A DNA stretch of 64,000 nt from Treponema sp. OMZ 798 (GTDB taxonomy: Bacteria; Spirochaetota; Spirochaetia; Treponematales; Treponemataceae). Under the pieces are notes generated by a model. It was not told the DNA's origin and searched no databases. It saw nothing but the letters and a program-made list of their open reading frames with translations. The stretch covers positions 1,550,001 through 1,614,000 of the forward strand of contig NZ_CP051305.1 in NCBI RefSeq assembly GCF_024181385.1. Reading direction: 5' to 3'. A program made the translations under genes and the position numbers. Every line of letters begins with the position of its first letter. Positions within the stretch are counted from its first letter, which is position 1. Shown piece by piece: positions 42,618 through 52,289 of this stretch.

Positions 42618-42673
42618 CGACATTAAATTAAGAGTTCAGTATATATAAAAACTGCGCTCTATAGGAGGATTTT

Positions 42674-43831
42674 ATGATTATTGGTATTCCTAAGGAAATC
42701 ATGCATGGAGAAGACCGTGTTGCCGCTACCCCGGAAACATGCGAGCTTCTGGTTAAAGATGGGCACAAGGTTTTGGTAGAAAAAGGGGCCGGTGAAGGCG
42801 CCTATTTCCATGATCCGGAATACGAAAAGGCCGGAGCGGAAATTGTTTCGGATGTAAAAAAACTTTTTTCCGATTCGGAAATAATTTTAAAGGTAAAAGA
42901 ACCCCTTTATAATGATGCAATGGGCTGTCACGAAATCGATATGATGCACAAAGGACAGTATCTTATCACTTTCATTCACCCTGCAGCTCCGGTTAACCAC
43001 GAGATGGTTAAAAATATGGCAAAACAAGGCGTTATTTCTTTAACCCTAGACGGTGTTCCGCGAATTTCGAGAGCACAAAACATGGATGCTCTTACTTCGA
43101 TGAGTACCTGTGCAGGTTACAAAGGAATTTTAATTGCTGCAAACCTCTTGCCGCGCTTTATCCCTCAAATTTTCTGTGCTGTCGGTATGATTAAACCCAT
43201 GAACGTTTTAATCGTTGGAACAGGCGTAGGCGGCTTACAGGCTCTCGCAACTGCCAAAAGACTCGGAGCCGTAACATACGCAGCCGATATCCGTCCTGCA
43301 GCCCGTGAACAGGCTCAGTCTTTGGGAGCCAAGATAATCGACTTAGGTGTTCCCGAAGAAGAAGCAATCGGTGAAGGCGGTTATGCCCTTCATCTTAAAA
43401 AAGAAACATTAGAAAACGAAAGAAAGATGCTCAGCTCCCACATTAAGGACATGGACATAATCTTCCTTTCAGCCCTTGTTCCGGGAAAATTAGCACCTGT
43501 TATTGTTACAGAAGAAATGGTAAAAACCATGAAACCGGGCTCTGTAATCGTTGATATTTCGATCGACCAAGGCGGAAACTGCGAGTTGACACCTCCGGGC
43601 GAAGTTCTTAAAAAACATAATGTACACCTTGTAGGTATTAAAAATATACCGGGACTTCTTCCTTCAAGCTCTACATGGATGTTTGCCCAAAACATCTGCA
43701 ACCTCACCCGCTATCTTATCAAGGACGGAAAAATCGAGCTTGACCGAAACGACGATATCGTCAAGGGTATTCTTACCACTATTGACGGCGAAATCGTTCA
43801 TAAGGGCGCCAGGGAGGCCATGGGTATATGA
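42674..43831 (+). CDS. pntAA: Transhydrogenase subunit alpha, NAD-binding domain dI
   Basis: A 385-residue protein equivalent to dI of proton-translocating NAD(P)+ transhydrogenase in organisms with a split alpha subunit. It shows MIIGIPKEIMHGEDRVAATPET at the N-terminus, the nicotinamide-site segment PRISRAQNMDALTSMSTCAGYKG, the NAD fold GTGVGGLQALATAKRLGA, and YAADIRPAAREQAQSLGAKII. It is peripheral on the cytoplasmic side and binds NAD(H). Its stop overlaps the next gene by four bases. Confidence 0.95.
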   Translation: MIIGIPKEIMHGEDRVAATPETCELLVKDGHKVLVEKGAGEGAYFHDPEYEKAGAEIVSDVKKLFSDSEIILKVKEPLYNDAMGCHEIDMMHKGQYLITFIHPAAPVNHEMVKNMAKQGVISLTLDGVPRISRAQNMDALTSMSTCAGYKGILIAANLLPRFIPQIFCAVGMIKPMNVLIVGTGVGGLQALATAKRLGAVTYAADIRPAAREQAQSLGAKIIDLGVPEEEAIGEGGYALHLKKETLENERKMLSSHIKDMDIIFLSALVPGKLAPVIVTEEMVKTMKPGSVIVDISIDQGGNCELTPPGEVLKKHNVHLVGIKNIPGLLPSSSTWMFAQNICNLTRYLIKDGKIELDRNDDIVKGILTTIDGEIVHKGAREAMGI

Positions 43832-44130
43832 GTCTGGAATTGATACTGGTTCTTGTCTTTGTTGTAACCACCCTTATAGGCTACAAACTGATCAAGAACG
43901 TACCAAGCCTTTTACATACCCCGCTTATGTCGGGTATGAATGCCTTGTCCGGCATTACTATCTTGGCGACCATGACAGCTACGGCAGCAGCAATTGCAAC
44001 AGGAAGTAAGATTTTCGGCTGCATAGGAATCATTTGTGCTACAATAAATGTAGTTGCAGGCTTCGGTCTTACAGACAGAATGCTTAAAATGTTTAAAACA
44101 GGCAACGAATCTAAAGAGGAAACAAAATGA
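43828..44130 (+). CDS. pntAB: Transhydrogenase subunit alpha, membrane part dII
   Basis: A 100-residue protein with three hydrophobic segments (LELILVLVFVVTTLIGYKLI, ITILATMTATAAAIATG and IGIICATINVVAGFGLTDRML). It supplies part of the proton channel together with PntB. It overlaps both neighbours by four bases, so the three genes are tightly coupled. Confidence 0.92.
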   Translation: MSLELILVLVFVVTTLIGYKLIKNVPSLLHTPLMSGMNALSGITILATMTATAAAIATGSKIFGCIGIICATINVVAGFGLTDRMLKMFKTGNESKEETK

Positions 44131-46172
44131 CGGACACGCTTTATTATATTATTTGCGGAGTACTCAGCATCGGGGTTCTTTTAGGAATTAACATGATGAG
44201 TAAGGTAAAGTCTGCAGTTAAGGGAAACCGCTTAAGCGCCCTTTGTATGCTGGCGGCCGTATGCGTAACTCTTTATAAATATCAAATTTTTTCTGCCGGA
44301 ATGATGTGGGCGGGGCTTGCAATAGGAACTGCGATTGGGATTATTTTAACATTTAAGGTTAAGATGATTACCATGCCCCAAACAGTAGCCTTACTTAACG
44401 GCTTAGGAGGAGCAGCTTCGGCTGTTGCAGCCCTCTTAACCTTAGCAGCAGTAAATCCTAATGCGGGAGTTTTTGTTATAGTTACGGGCGGAATAGCCTT
44501 GGCTGTAGGAGCCCTAACCTTTTCAGGCAGCTTGATTGCCGCAGGAAAGCTTCACAAGATGCTGCCTCAAAAGCCGACGGTTTTACCGGCTCACCAAGCT
44601 TTGACTACTGTAAGCTTTTTAGGAATGATTATCTTTATTGTTCTTCTTCCTATTAAGCCTGAGCTGATGATGAGCATTTCGATTGCAGGACTTGTTATAA
44701 GCCTTCTTTTCGGCATTTTCTTTGCAATACGCGTAGGCGGAGCGGACATGCCGATTACGATTTCTCTTTTAAATTCCACATCGGGTGTTGCCGCCTCAAT
44801 TGCCGGTATGGCAATTGGAGATATTCTCTTGGTTTCGGTCGGAGGCATAGTCGGAGCTTCGGGGCTCTTGCTTACCCAGATTATGTGCAGGGCAATGAAT
44901 AGAAGTCTTGCTTCAATTCTTTTCAGCAAGGCAGCTTCCCCAGCTAAACCGGCAAAGCCTGCAAATACCGAAAAACCGGAGAAGGCATCCTCAAAAGAAG
45001 CAGAAGAGAAGCAAGGCCCGAAAGCGGAAGAAGCAAAGCACGCTCAAAAAGAGATTACTGCAACAGGCCATGCAGATAAATCTCAACTGCCTGCATGGTT
45101 TAGCGATGCTAAGGAAATAATCTTTATTCCCGGCTACGGAATGGCCCTTTCACAGGCCCAAGGCTTGGTAAAACAGCTGGCAGATAAGCTCGAATCAATG
45201 GGGAAAAACGTGCGGTTCGCCATTCATCCCGTTGCAGGAAGAATGCCCGGTCACATGAACGTACTCCTTTGCGAGGTTGACATCCCCTACGACAAGCTCT
45301 ACGAAATGGAAACCATAAATCCCGATTTTGACAAGACGGATTTGGCTATCATAATCGGAGCAAGCGACGTAGTAAACCCTGCCGCAAATACGGCGGAAGG
45401 TACTCCTATTTACGGAATGCCTGTCTTGGCTGCAGAAAAGGCTAAAAAGCTCATAATCTGCAACTTCGACCTCCAGCCCGGCTATGCGGGAGTTCCCAAC
45501 CCCTTGTATGAGCCTAATCCCAACACCATGATGCTTTTAGGCGATGCAAAGGAAAGCATAAACACCATGCTCGACTCTCTTAGAACTAAGAGTGCAAGCG
45601 GCGGAGCATCAGTCAGTACAGGAGGCGGTAACACGGGTGAGGCTGCAAGCGGTAACCAACCGGCTGAAGCTCAAATCGGCCCTTGGTTCAGCGAAGCAAG
45701 GGAAATCATAGTTATCCCCGGCTACGGCATGGCTCTTTCACAGGCCCAAGGCTTGGTAAAACAGCTGGCAGATAAGCTCGAATCAATGGGAAAAAATGTG
45801 CGGTTCGCCATTCATCCCGTTGCAGGAAGAATGCCCGGCCACATGAACGTGCTTTTGTGCGAGGTTGACATTCCATATGATAAGCTCTACGAAATGGAAA
45901 CCATAAACCCGGACTTCGACAAGACGGATTTAGCTATTATAATCGGAGCAAGCGATGTTGTAAACCCTGCCGCGAATACGGCGGAAGGAACACCCATATA
46001 CGGAATGCCTGTTTTGGCTGCAGAAAAGGCTAAAAAGCTCATAATCTGTAACTTCGACCTCCAGCCCGGCTATGCAGGAGTGCCAAACCCCTTGTATGAG
46101 CCTAATCCCAACACCATGATGCTCTTAGGCGATGCAAAGGACAGTTTAAACAGGATATTGGAAAACCTATAA
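44127..46172 (+). CDS. pntB: Transhydrogenase subunit beta with duplicated NADP-binding domain dIII
   Basis: The first 270 or so residues are the membrane domain dII-beta. After an Ala/Pro/Lys/Glu-rich linker comes a dIII domain (from W324) with GYGMALSQAQGLVKQLADKL, HPVAGRMPGHMNVLL and GASDVVNPAANT. A second Gly/Ser-rich linker follows, then another complete dIII (from W520). The copies are identical over about 140 residues. The protein has 681 residues against about 460 normally. In both copies the usual KRS before GYAGV, which contacts the NADP 2'-phosphate, is replaced by NFD (CNFDLQPGYAGVPNPLY). Coenzyme specificity is therefore open. Confidence 0.93.
   Translation: MTDTLYYIICGVLSIGVLLGINMMSKVKSAVKGNRLSALCMLAAVCVTLYKYQIFSAGMMWAGLAIGTAIGIILTFKVKMITMPQTVALLNGLGGAASAVAALLTLAAVNPNAGVFVIVTGGIALAVGALTFSGSLIAAGKLHKMLPQKPTVLPAHQALTTVSFLGMIIFIVLLPIKPELMMSISIAGLVISLLFGIFFAIRVGGADMPITISLLNSTSGVAASIAGMAIGDILLVSVGGIVGASGLLLTQIMCRAMNRSLASILFSKAASPAKPAKPANTEKPEKASSKEAEEKQGPKAEEAKHAQKEITATGHADKSQLPAWFSDAKEIIFIPGYGMALSQAQGLVKQLADKLESMGKNVRFAIHPVAGRMPGHMNVLLCEVDIPYDKLYEMETINPDFDKTDLAIIIGASDVVNPAANTAEGTPIYGMPVLAAEKAKKLIICNFDLQPGYAGVPNPLYEPNPNTMMLLGDAKESINTMLDSLRTKSASGGASVSTGGGNTGEAASGNQPAEAQIGPWFSEAREIIVIPGYGMALSQAQGLVKQLADKLESMGKNVRFAIHPVAGRMPGHMNVLLCEVDIPYDKLYEMETINPDFDKTDLAIIIGASDVVNPAANTAEGTPIYGMPVLAAEKAKKLIICNFDLQPGYAGVPNPLYEPNPNTMMLLGDAKDSLNRILENL
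45096..45551 (+). repeat. PntB dIII tandem duplication, copy 1
   Basis: This 456-bp segment is repeated 588 bp downstream (45684-46139). Differences seen by eye are mostly third-position, synonymous changes apart from the first few codons (WFSDAKEIIF versus WFSEAREIIV). Confidence 0.93.
45684..46139 (+). repeat. PntB dIII tandem duplication, copy 2
   Basis: Second copy of the 456-bp dIII coding segment, in frame, separated from copy 1 by a low-complexity linker of 44 codons. Confidence 0.93.
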
Positions 46173-46175
46173 ATT

Positions 46176-46201
46176 AAAGGGGCCTTAAAAAGCCCCTTTT
46201 T
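46176..46201 (+). terminator. Terminator of the transhydrogenase operon
   Basis: AAAGGGGC and GCCCCTTT form an 8-bp GC-rich stem with an eight-base loop and a T run, three bases after the pntB stop. Confidence 0.9.
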
Positions 46202-46254
46202 AAATTCTCTTAATCTTTTTTTTGGAATACCGATAATCTACACCGAGGACTATT

Positions 46255-46755
46255 ATGTTAAAAAAATACATAGGCTGTATATTATTTTGCATTTTTTTAG
46301 GAGCCGCCTTCGCCGACACGGCAGCCTTTGCCTGTTTTCAAAATAAGGAAGCTCACGAAAAATGCAGAAATATTACAGAAATTTTTGAAGATACTCTTTT
46401 TGACAAGTTTTTTGATGAAGGCTTTATCGCTACAAGCATTCCGGTAACCGAAATAAAATCGGAAAATGATATTTCGCTTGCAGAAATAAAATCTTTTTTT
46501 GAAGAAGGCCCAAATTACATGATTATTTTTTATATGCAATATGGGAAAGAACTACTATTTAACAAAAAAACGGAGTTAAAAGAAGCTGATTGGCAAAAAC
46601 TGACTGTCCGTATGGTGGATTATGTTAGCGAAAAAGAGATATACAAAAAAACTATAGATATCACGAAGCTAAAAGAAAAGGACGTAGAAAAAAAAGCCGA
46701 AAAATTGGCGGATCAAATATCAAAAGAAATATTCGAGGCAATTAGCAGGAGATAA
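46255..46755 (+). CDS. Exported protein of unknown function
   Basis: A 166-residue protein with a signal peptide (MLKKYIGCILFCIFLGAAFA, cleavage before DTAAFA). The mature part is mixed alpha/beta with a lysine- and glutamate-rich C-terminal helix (LKEKDVEKKAEKLADQISKEIFEAISRR). No family recognised. It is followed ten bases later by a SPOR-domain gene and may share its operon. Confidence 0.85.
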   Translation: MLKKYIGCILFCIFLGAAFADTAAFACFQNKEAHEKCRNITEIFEDTLFDKFFDEGFIATSIPVTEIKSENDISLAEIKSFFEEGPNYMIIFYMQYGKELLFNKKTELKEADWQKLTVRMVDYVSEKEIYKKTIDITKLKEKDVEKKAEKLADQISKEIFEAISRR

Positions 46756-46765
46756 GGAGAGGGAT

Positions 46766-48109
46766 ATGAACAAAAAAGTTTTATTTTCACTGATATTCAT
46801 TATATCGTTTTCATGTATATGGGCGGTTTGGGAAGGCAACGGAGGCATAGGCTCTCCTACCGATTTTCCCTCTGAAGGCTTATTTGTCAGAAGCGATATG
46901 TTTCCGAAACATACTCTTTTGGAAATAACAAACCTTGAAAAAAATGTTAAGGCCAGGGCCGTCGTTATAGGGCCTTCGGGAATTCCGGGTCTTTTGGTCA
47001 GTCTCTCTCCCGAATTAGGAGAAAAACTAAACGTTCCCAGAGGCAAGGTTATCAGAATAAGAGTCCTTACGCCCAGCCCGGTAAATGAAGACGACGGTAA
47101 AAGCGTTTCAGCAGGACCTGAGTCTCAAGACCTAGATACCAACCCGGCCCTATTTGTAGCATCCCATTCCGATTTGCCTAATACAAATCTAAAAAAAGAA
47201 GAAAATAAACCGGTATCTGAAAATACGGACGGAGATACAATTCTCTATGATGAGGTTGAAAACCCTGTTGATGAAACCGAAAATCCTGAAACAGTTGAAG
47301 CTGTTCCCGCAGTAGAAGAAGTTTCTATAGCAGAAGAGCTTCCGCCTGCAGAGCCTCCTATTGAAAACACAGCTACAGCGGAAGAAGTTCCTAATGTAGA
47401 AGCTATACTTGATCCGGTAGTTGAAGAACCTGAAGAGGTTGAGCCTATAGCCGAAACCTATATGGAACCGGCAAATGAAAATCCTCCCATAACGGTAGAT
47501 CCTATAACTGAACCTGCAGCAAAACCTGAAGCCGCTCCGGCTCCGGTAACCGAGGTATCGGAACCGCAAGAACCTGAACAAACTCAAGAAGTTGTAGAAA
47601 GCGTTGAAGTTGTAGATCCTGTAGTAGAGCCTGTTTACACAGCACTGGCTGAAGAAAAAACTGTTGACAGCATTGCTTCAGCTAGTCCAAAAAATGTTCC
47701 TATGGCCGAAAAAAAGGAAGAAGAGGCTGCTCCGGTTGAAGAAATACCCGCTGAAGAAGATACGGGCTCATACGATGAAGCCGATTCGGATATATACAAT
47801 GTTGCAAGTGAAGAAAAAATTGAAGAAAGCTCTATAGCGATTCTCAATGAACCCAAAACTGTTTCAAGTAAACTTGAAAAGGGCAAAACCTATGTTCAAA
47901 TTGTTGTTTATAATGATAAGTACAACCGCGATGAGGTCGTAAAAAAATATGGGAAAAACTATCCTATAGTGATAGAAGAAAGTTTTGTAAAAAATAACAC
48001 AAGATATACCATATTCATAGGACCTTTACAGCCTCAAGAAACAGGAGCCGTTCTTGAACGCTTTAAGCAATTAGGCTTTAAAGATGCTTTTCTAAGGAAA
48101 GGAAAATAG
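46766..48109 (+). CDS. Envelope protein with N-terminal barrel-like domain, acidic linker and SPOR domain
   Basis: A 447-residue exported protein (signal peptide MNKKVLFSLIFIISFSCIWA). Residues of about 25-115 (GLFVRSDMFPKHTLLEITNLEKNVKARAVVIGPSGIPGLLVSLSPELGEKLNVPRGKVIRIRV) resemble the double-psi barrel seen in RlpA-type proteins. A 240-residue linker is very rich in Glu, Pro, Val and Ala. The C-terminus (KGKTYVQIVVYNDKYNRDEVVKKYGKNYPIVIEE...YTIFIGPLQPQETGAVLERFKQLGFKDAFLRKG) is a SPOR domain, which binds denuded glycan at division sites. It probably acts in the periplasm on or near septal murein. Confidence 0.85.
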   Translation: MNKKVLFSLIFIISFSCIWAVWEGNGGIGSPTDFPSEGLFVRSDMFPKHTLLEITNLEKNVKARAVVIGPSGIPGLLVSLSPELGEKLNVPRGKVIRIRVLTPSPVNEDDGKSVSAGPESQDLDTNPALFVASHSDLPNTNLKKEENKPVSENTDGDTILYDEVENPVDETENPETVEAVPAVEEVSIAEELPPAEPPIENTATAEEVPNVEAILDPVVEEPEEVEPIAETYMEPANENPPITVDPITEPAAKPEAAPAPVTEVSEPQEPEQTQEVVESVEVVDPVVEPVYTALAEEKTVDSIASASPKNVPMAEKKEEEAAPVEEIPAEEDTGSYDEADSDIYNVASEEKIEESSIAILNEPKTVSSKLEKGKTYVQIVVYNDKYNRDEVVKKYGKNYPIVIEESFVKNNTRYTIFIGPLQPQETGAVLERFKQLGFKDAFLRKGK

Positions 48110-48118
48110 AATCAATTA

Positions 48119-48179
48119 ATTGGTAATGAGCAATGGGTAATTGGTAATCGGTAATTAAACCGATTACACATTGCTCAAT
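48119..48179. repeat. Palindromic GGTAAT-rich intergenic repeat
   Basis: The 48110-48330 gap begins with four near copies of the unit TGGTAAT. It contains nested inverted repeats: GAGCAATG with CATTGCTC outside, and GTAATCGGT with ACCGATTAC inside. There is no T run, so it is not a typical terminator. It looks like a short repeat element. The rest of the gap holds the groEL promoter and leader. Confidence 0.6.
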
Positions 48180-48216
48180 TTATCTATATTTTATCCCCCA
48201 TAAGTAATCCTTTTAA

Positions 48217-50041
<1,825 letters not shown>

Positions 50042-50046
50042 ATTCA

Positions 50047-50087
50047 TAAAAAAGAGCCTTGTATTTAATAATACGAGGCTTTTTTTA
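50047..50087 (+). terminator. groEL terminator
   Basis: AGCCTTGTATT and AATACGAGGCT form an 11-bp stem with one G-T pair and a short TAAT loop, preceded by A residues and followed by seven T residues. It could work in both directions. Confidence 0.9.
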
Positions 50088-50111
50088 TTTTAAAATTACA
50101 ATAAATTTATC

Positions 50112-50140
50112 TTGCTATTTTTTTAAATATATATTACAAT
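50112..50140 (+). promoter_or_regulatory. Promoter of the cyclase gene, possibly giving a leaderless mRNA
   Basis: TTGCTA (50112-50117), 17 bp, TACAAT (50135-50140). The ATG at 50147 is seven bases after the -10, where transcription would start, and no ribosome binding site is visible before it. Confidence 0.55.
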
Positions 50141-50146
50141 GGCCTT

Positions 50147-50896
50147 ATGAGTGATGATATAATATCGGAATTGGGCATTAATACATCTGAAAGTGATACG
50201 GTAGAGCTTGATTCACTAACTTTGGAAGCCTTAAAAAAAGGGCCCATAGATATTTTCAATAATCTATACCTAGGTGAAACAAGACCTCATTCTCTTATTC
50301 TGTGTATTGATGTACGCGGATTCAGCAGTTTTATGCGTGATAATGATGAACCTATAGTTTTTAGTTTGATTAAGTCCTTTACATCAAATTTCCTTTCATG
50401 TATCAATCAATTCGGCTATAACTGTTCTTATTACAAGTTATTGGGAGACGGAGCACTGGTAATATGGGACAAACTGGATGGTGTTGCAATCAAAGAAGCT
50501 GTTACGGTTTTTACAACATTTATAGAATTTGCCGATGAAGAATTATTTAAAGACCATAAAAACCTTTCAATTGGAGGTGCTTTGGTTTTGGATAAGGTTT
50601 ACAAGTATGAGATATCGGCTGAAGCTTCACAATTAATGTACCGCGATTATGTCGGTTACGGTATAAACCTTGCCTGCCGCCTTCAAAACCTGGCAGAAGG
50701 AGGGGAGCTCATTGTAAGCAAAAAATTAGTTGATATCGGGGCTATATATGCGAAAAAAAGTAAAGATATGGAGACCATAAAAAAACTTAGAGAACTTAAA
50801 GGTGTTAAAGAAGAGGATAGAGAAGATATATATTTGTATGAAGGTATCAACCCGAAAATTATTTCGATATTTAAAGTTTTAAGCCTAGATTTTTAA
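50147..50896 (+). CDS. Class III adenylate/guanylate cyclase domain protein
   Basis: A 249-residue soluble protein whose residues of about 45-200 form a class III nucleotidyl cyclase domain. Metal-binding Asp55 (ILCIDVRGFSSF) and Asp101 (LLGDGALVIW) are present. Lys97 and Asp167 occupy the substrate-specifying places, and Asn174 and Arg178 (GINLACRL) the transition-state places, with the usual spacing of seven and four residues. This pattern points to an active ATP-using cyclase. There is no sensor domain or membrane segment; a short acidic N-terminus precedes the catalytic part. It stands alone in its transcript. Confidence 0.85.
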   Translation: MSDDIISELGINTSESDTVELDSLTLEALKKGPIDIFNNLYLGETRPHSLILCIDVRGFSSFMRDNDEPIVFSLIKSFTSNFLSCINQFGYNCSYYKLLGDGALVIWDKLDGVAIKEAVTVFTTFIEFADEELFKDHKNLSIGGALVLDKVYKYEISAEASQLMYRDYVGYGINLACRLQNLAEGGELIVSKKLVDIGAIYAKKSKDMETIKKLRELKGVKEEDREDIYLYEGINPKIISIFKVLSLDF

Positions 50897-50904
50897 ATTA
50901 GGGC

Positions 50905-50933
50905 TTGACATAAATGAGTATTTTTTATATACT
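50905..50933 (+). promoter_or_regulatory. tRNA promoter
   Basis: TTGACA (50905-50910), 17 bp, TATACT (50928-50933), thirteen bases before the tRNA 5' end. Confidence 0.85.
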
Positions 50934-50945
50934 CAAAGCTCTTAC

Positions 50946-51018
50946 GGCGGTATAGCTCAGTTGGCAGAGCAAACGGCTCATATCCGTTAGGTCATAGGTT
51001 CAAGCCCTATTGCCGCTA
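50946..51018 (+). tRNA. tRNA with CAT anticodon, probably elongator Met; prophage integration site
   Basis: A 73-base cloverleaf: acceptor GGCGGTA with TGCCGCT, D-arm GCTCAGTTGGCAGAGC, anticodon stem AACGG/CCGTT with loop CTCATAT (anticodon CAT), T-arm ATAGG/CCTAT with loop TTCAAGC, discriminator A. CCA is not encoded. It resembles elongator Met; tRNA-Ile with modified CAT is the alternative. The first acceptor pair is G-U, which may reflect replacement of the 3' end by the prophage attachment site. Confidence 0.85.
50980..51018 (+). other. Inferred left attachment site (attL) of the prophage
   Basis: Phage tyrosine integrases commonly use the 3' part of a tRNA gene as target. Here the tRNA is followed by a terminator and then the integrase gene. 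The exact crossover cannot be fixed because the right end (attR), which should repeat this tRNA 3' segment, is outside the window. Confidence 0.5.
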
Positions 51019-51027
51019 GCTTGTTTT

Positions 51028-51057
51028 AAAGGCACTCAAATGAGTGCCTTTTTTTAT
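51028..51057 (+). terminator. tRNA terminator
   Basis: AAAGGCACTCA and TGAGTGCCTTT form an 11-bp perfect stem with a two-base loop followed by more T residues. Confidence 0.92.
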
Positions 51058-51159
51058 TGTTTATTTCACATTTCTATAGCTTATATAGACTTACACGATT
51101 ATCAAGTAAAGCACTATTTCACTTTATTTTGTTTATTTTCCTTATATTTTGTTTTATTT

Positions 51160-51188
51160 TTGCCGATATTGTAAGTGCTATGTAAACT
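51160..51188 (+). promoter_or_regulatory. Candidate integrase promoter
   Basis: TTGCCG (51160-51165), 17 bp, TAAACT (51183-51188), with GAGGAG before the ATG at 51225. Confidence 0.5.
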
Positions 51189-51224
51189 ATATGGAAGCTG
51201 TCAAACTTACTAAATGAGGAGATT

Positions 51225-52289
51225 ATGAGCGTAAAACTATGGATTAACCGCAATAAAATATATCTTAGTATATATATCGGCGGTAAAAGGTGGAGGGAAA
51301 GCACGGGACTGACTGTTACTCCCAATAAAGAACAAAATAAGATTGTTATGGATATGGCAGAAGTTTTGAGGAGCAAAAGGGAGGTGTCTTTGATTGCCGT
51401 AAGTAACGGTTTATCGGATCCGGAGCTTACAAAAATAACGGTTCTTGAATATGTAAAAAAAGCGGCCGCAGAAAAAAACAAAAAGCACCCGCTTCATAAG
51501 GTAGTTTTGTGGATTGAAAAAATATCGCCTACCTTAAGAATGGATGCCTTAACCCCGACTTGGTTTGAGAACTTCCAAAAAACACTGCAAAGAGAAACTA
51601 AACTTTCACCCTACACTTGCGAAAACTACGCTGCATCCTTACGTACTCTTTTTAAAAAGGCCGTAAGAGACGGGGTATTGGTTAAGGATCCTACACTCGG
51701 AGTTAAACACATACCCTGCCCCGAAAGCATCAAAGAATTCTTAATGCCGGAAGATATCCGAAAACTTGCTGCAGAACCCATAGGCGGGATTTTAGGGGCA
51801 GACGTTAAAAAGGCTTTTTTGTTTGCCTGCTGCACGGGCTTGAGAATAAGCGACTTGAAAAGCTTAAAATGGGGAGGCGTATCTTTTGAAAAAAAGACAC
51901 TTACAAAGATTCAGCAAAAAACAAAGAGGGCCGTATATCTACCTATCAAAGATGAGGCTATAGCCTTTTTGAATCTTCTTGCAGAAGAAAACCCGAACAG
52001 GACGGACGAGGACTTTATATTCCCTCATGTTGCAACAACCGGCACTAACATGAATCAGTACTTAATCGAATGGGGAAAGCGGGCCGGAGTAAGGCAAAAA
52101 ATAGGCTGGCACTTGGCAAGACATACCCACGCTACCCTGCTTTTGGAGTCCGGGGCGGACTTGTACACGGTTCAAAAACTTTTGGGGCATACCAAGATAA
52201 GCACCACCGCACAGTATACACAGGTTACGGACAGAAAGAAAAAAGAAGCTATCGACTTATTGCCTGATTACGGGATTATAGGGGATTAG
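51225..52289 (+). CDS. int: Prophage tyrosine integrase
   Basis: A 354-residue recombinase with an N-terminal arm-binding domain (LWINRNKIYLSIYIGGKRWRESTGLTVTP), a core-binding domain (about 70-165) and a catalytic domain. Catalytic residues are Arg207 (CTGLRISDL), His296 and Arg299 (HLARHTHA), His322 (LLGHTKIS) and Tyr331 (TAQYTQV). It lies next to the CAT tRNA and marks the left end of the prophage. Its stop overlaps the convergent GNAT gene by four bases. Confidence 0.93.
   Translation: MSVKLWINRNKIYLSIYIGGKRWRESTGLTVTPNKEQNKIVMDMAEVLRSKREVSLIAVSNGLSDPELTKITVLEYVKKAAAEKNKKHPLHKVVLWIEKISPTLRMDALTPTWFENFQKTLQRETKLSPYTCENYAASLRTLFKKAVRDGVLVKDPTLGVKHIPCPESIKEFLMPEDIRKLAAEPIGGILGADVKKAFLFACCTGLRISDLKSLKWGGVSFEKKTLTKIQQKTKRAVYLPIKDEAIAFLNLLAEENPNRTDEDFIFPHVATTGTNMNQYLIEWGKRAGVRQKIGWHLARHTHATLLLESGADLYTVQKLLGHTKISTTAQYTQVTDRKKKEAIDLLPDYGIIGD

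Noticed and set aside
45096-46139. PntB duplication as an assembly artefact
   Set aside because: The copies differ at scattered, mostly synonymous sites and have different flanking linkers, so they are two real sequences rather than one repeated read.
47189-47587. Minus-strand frame of 132 codons rich in Phe, Arg and Tyr opposite the SPOR protein
   Set aside because: It is the complement of the Glu/Pro-rich linker codons, not an independent gene.
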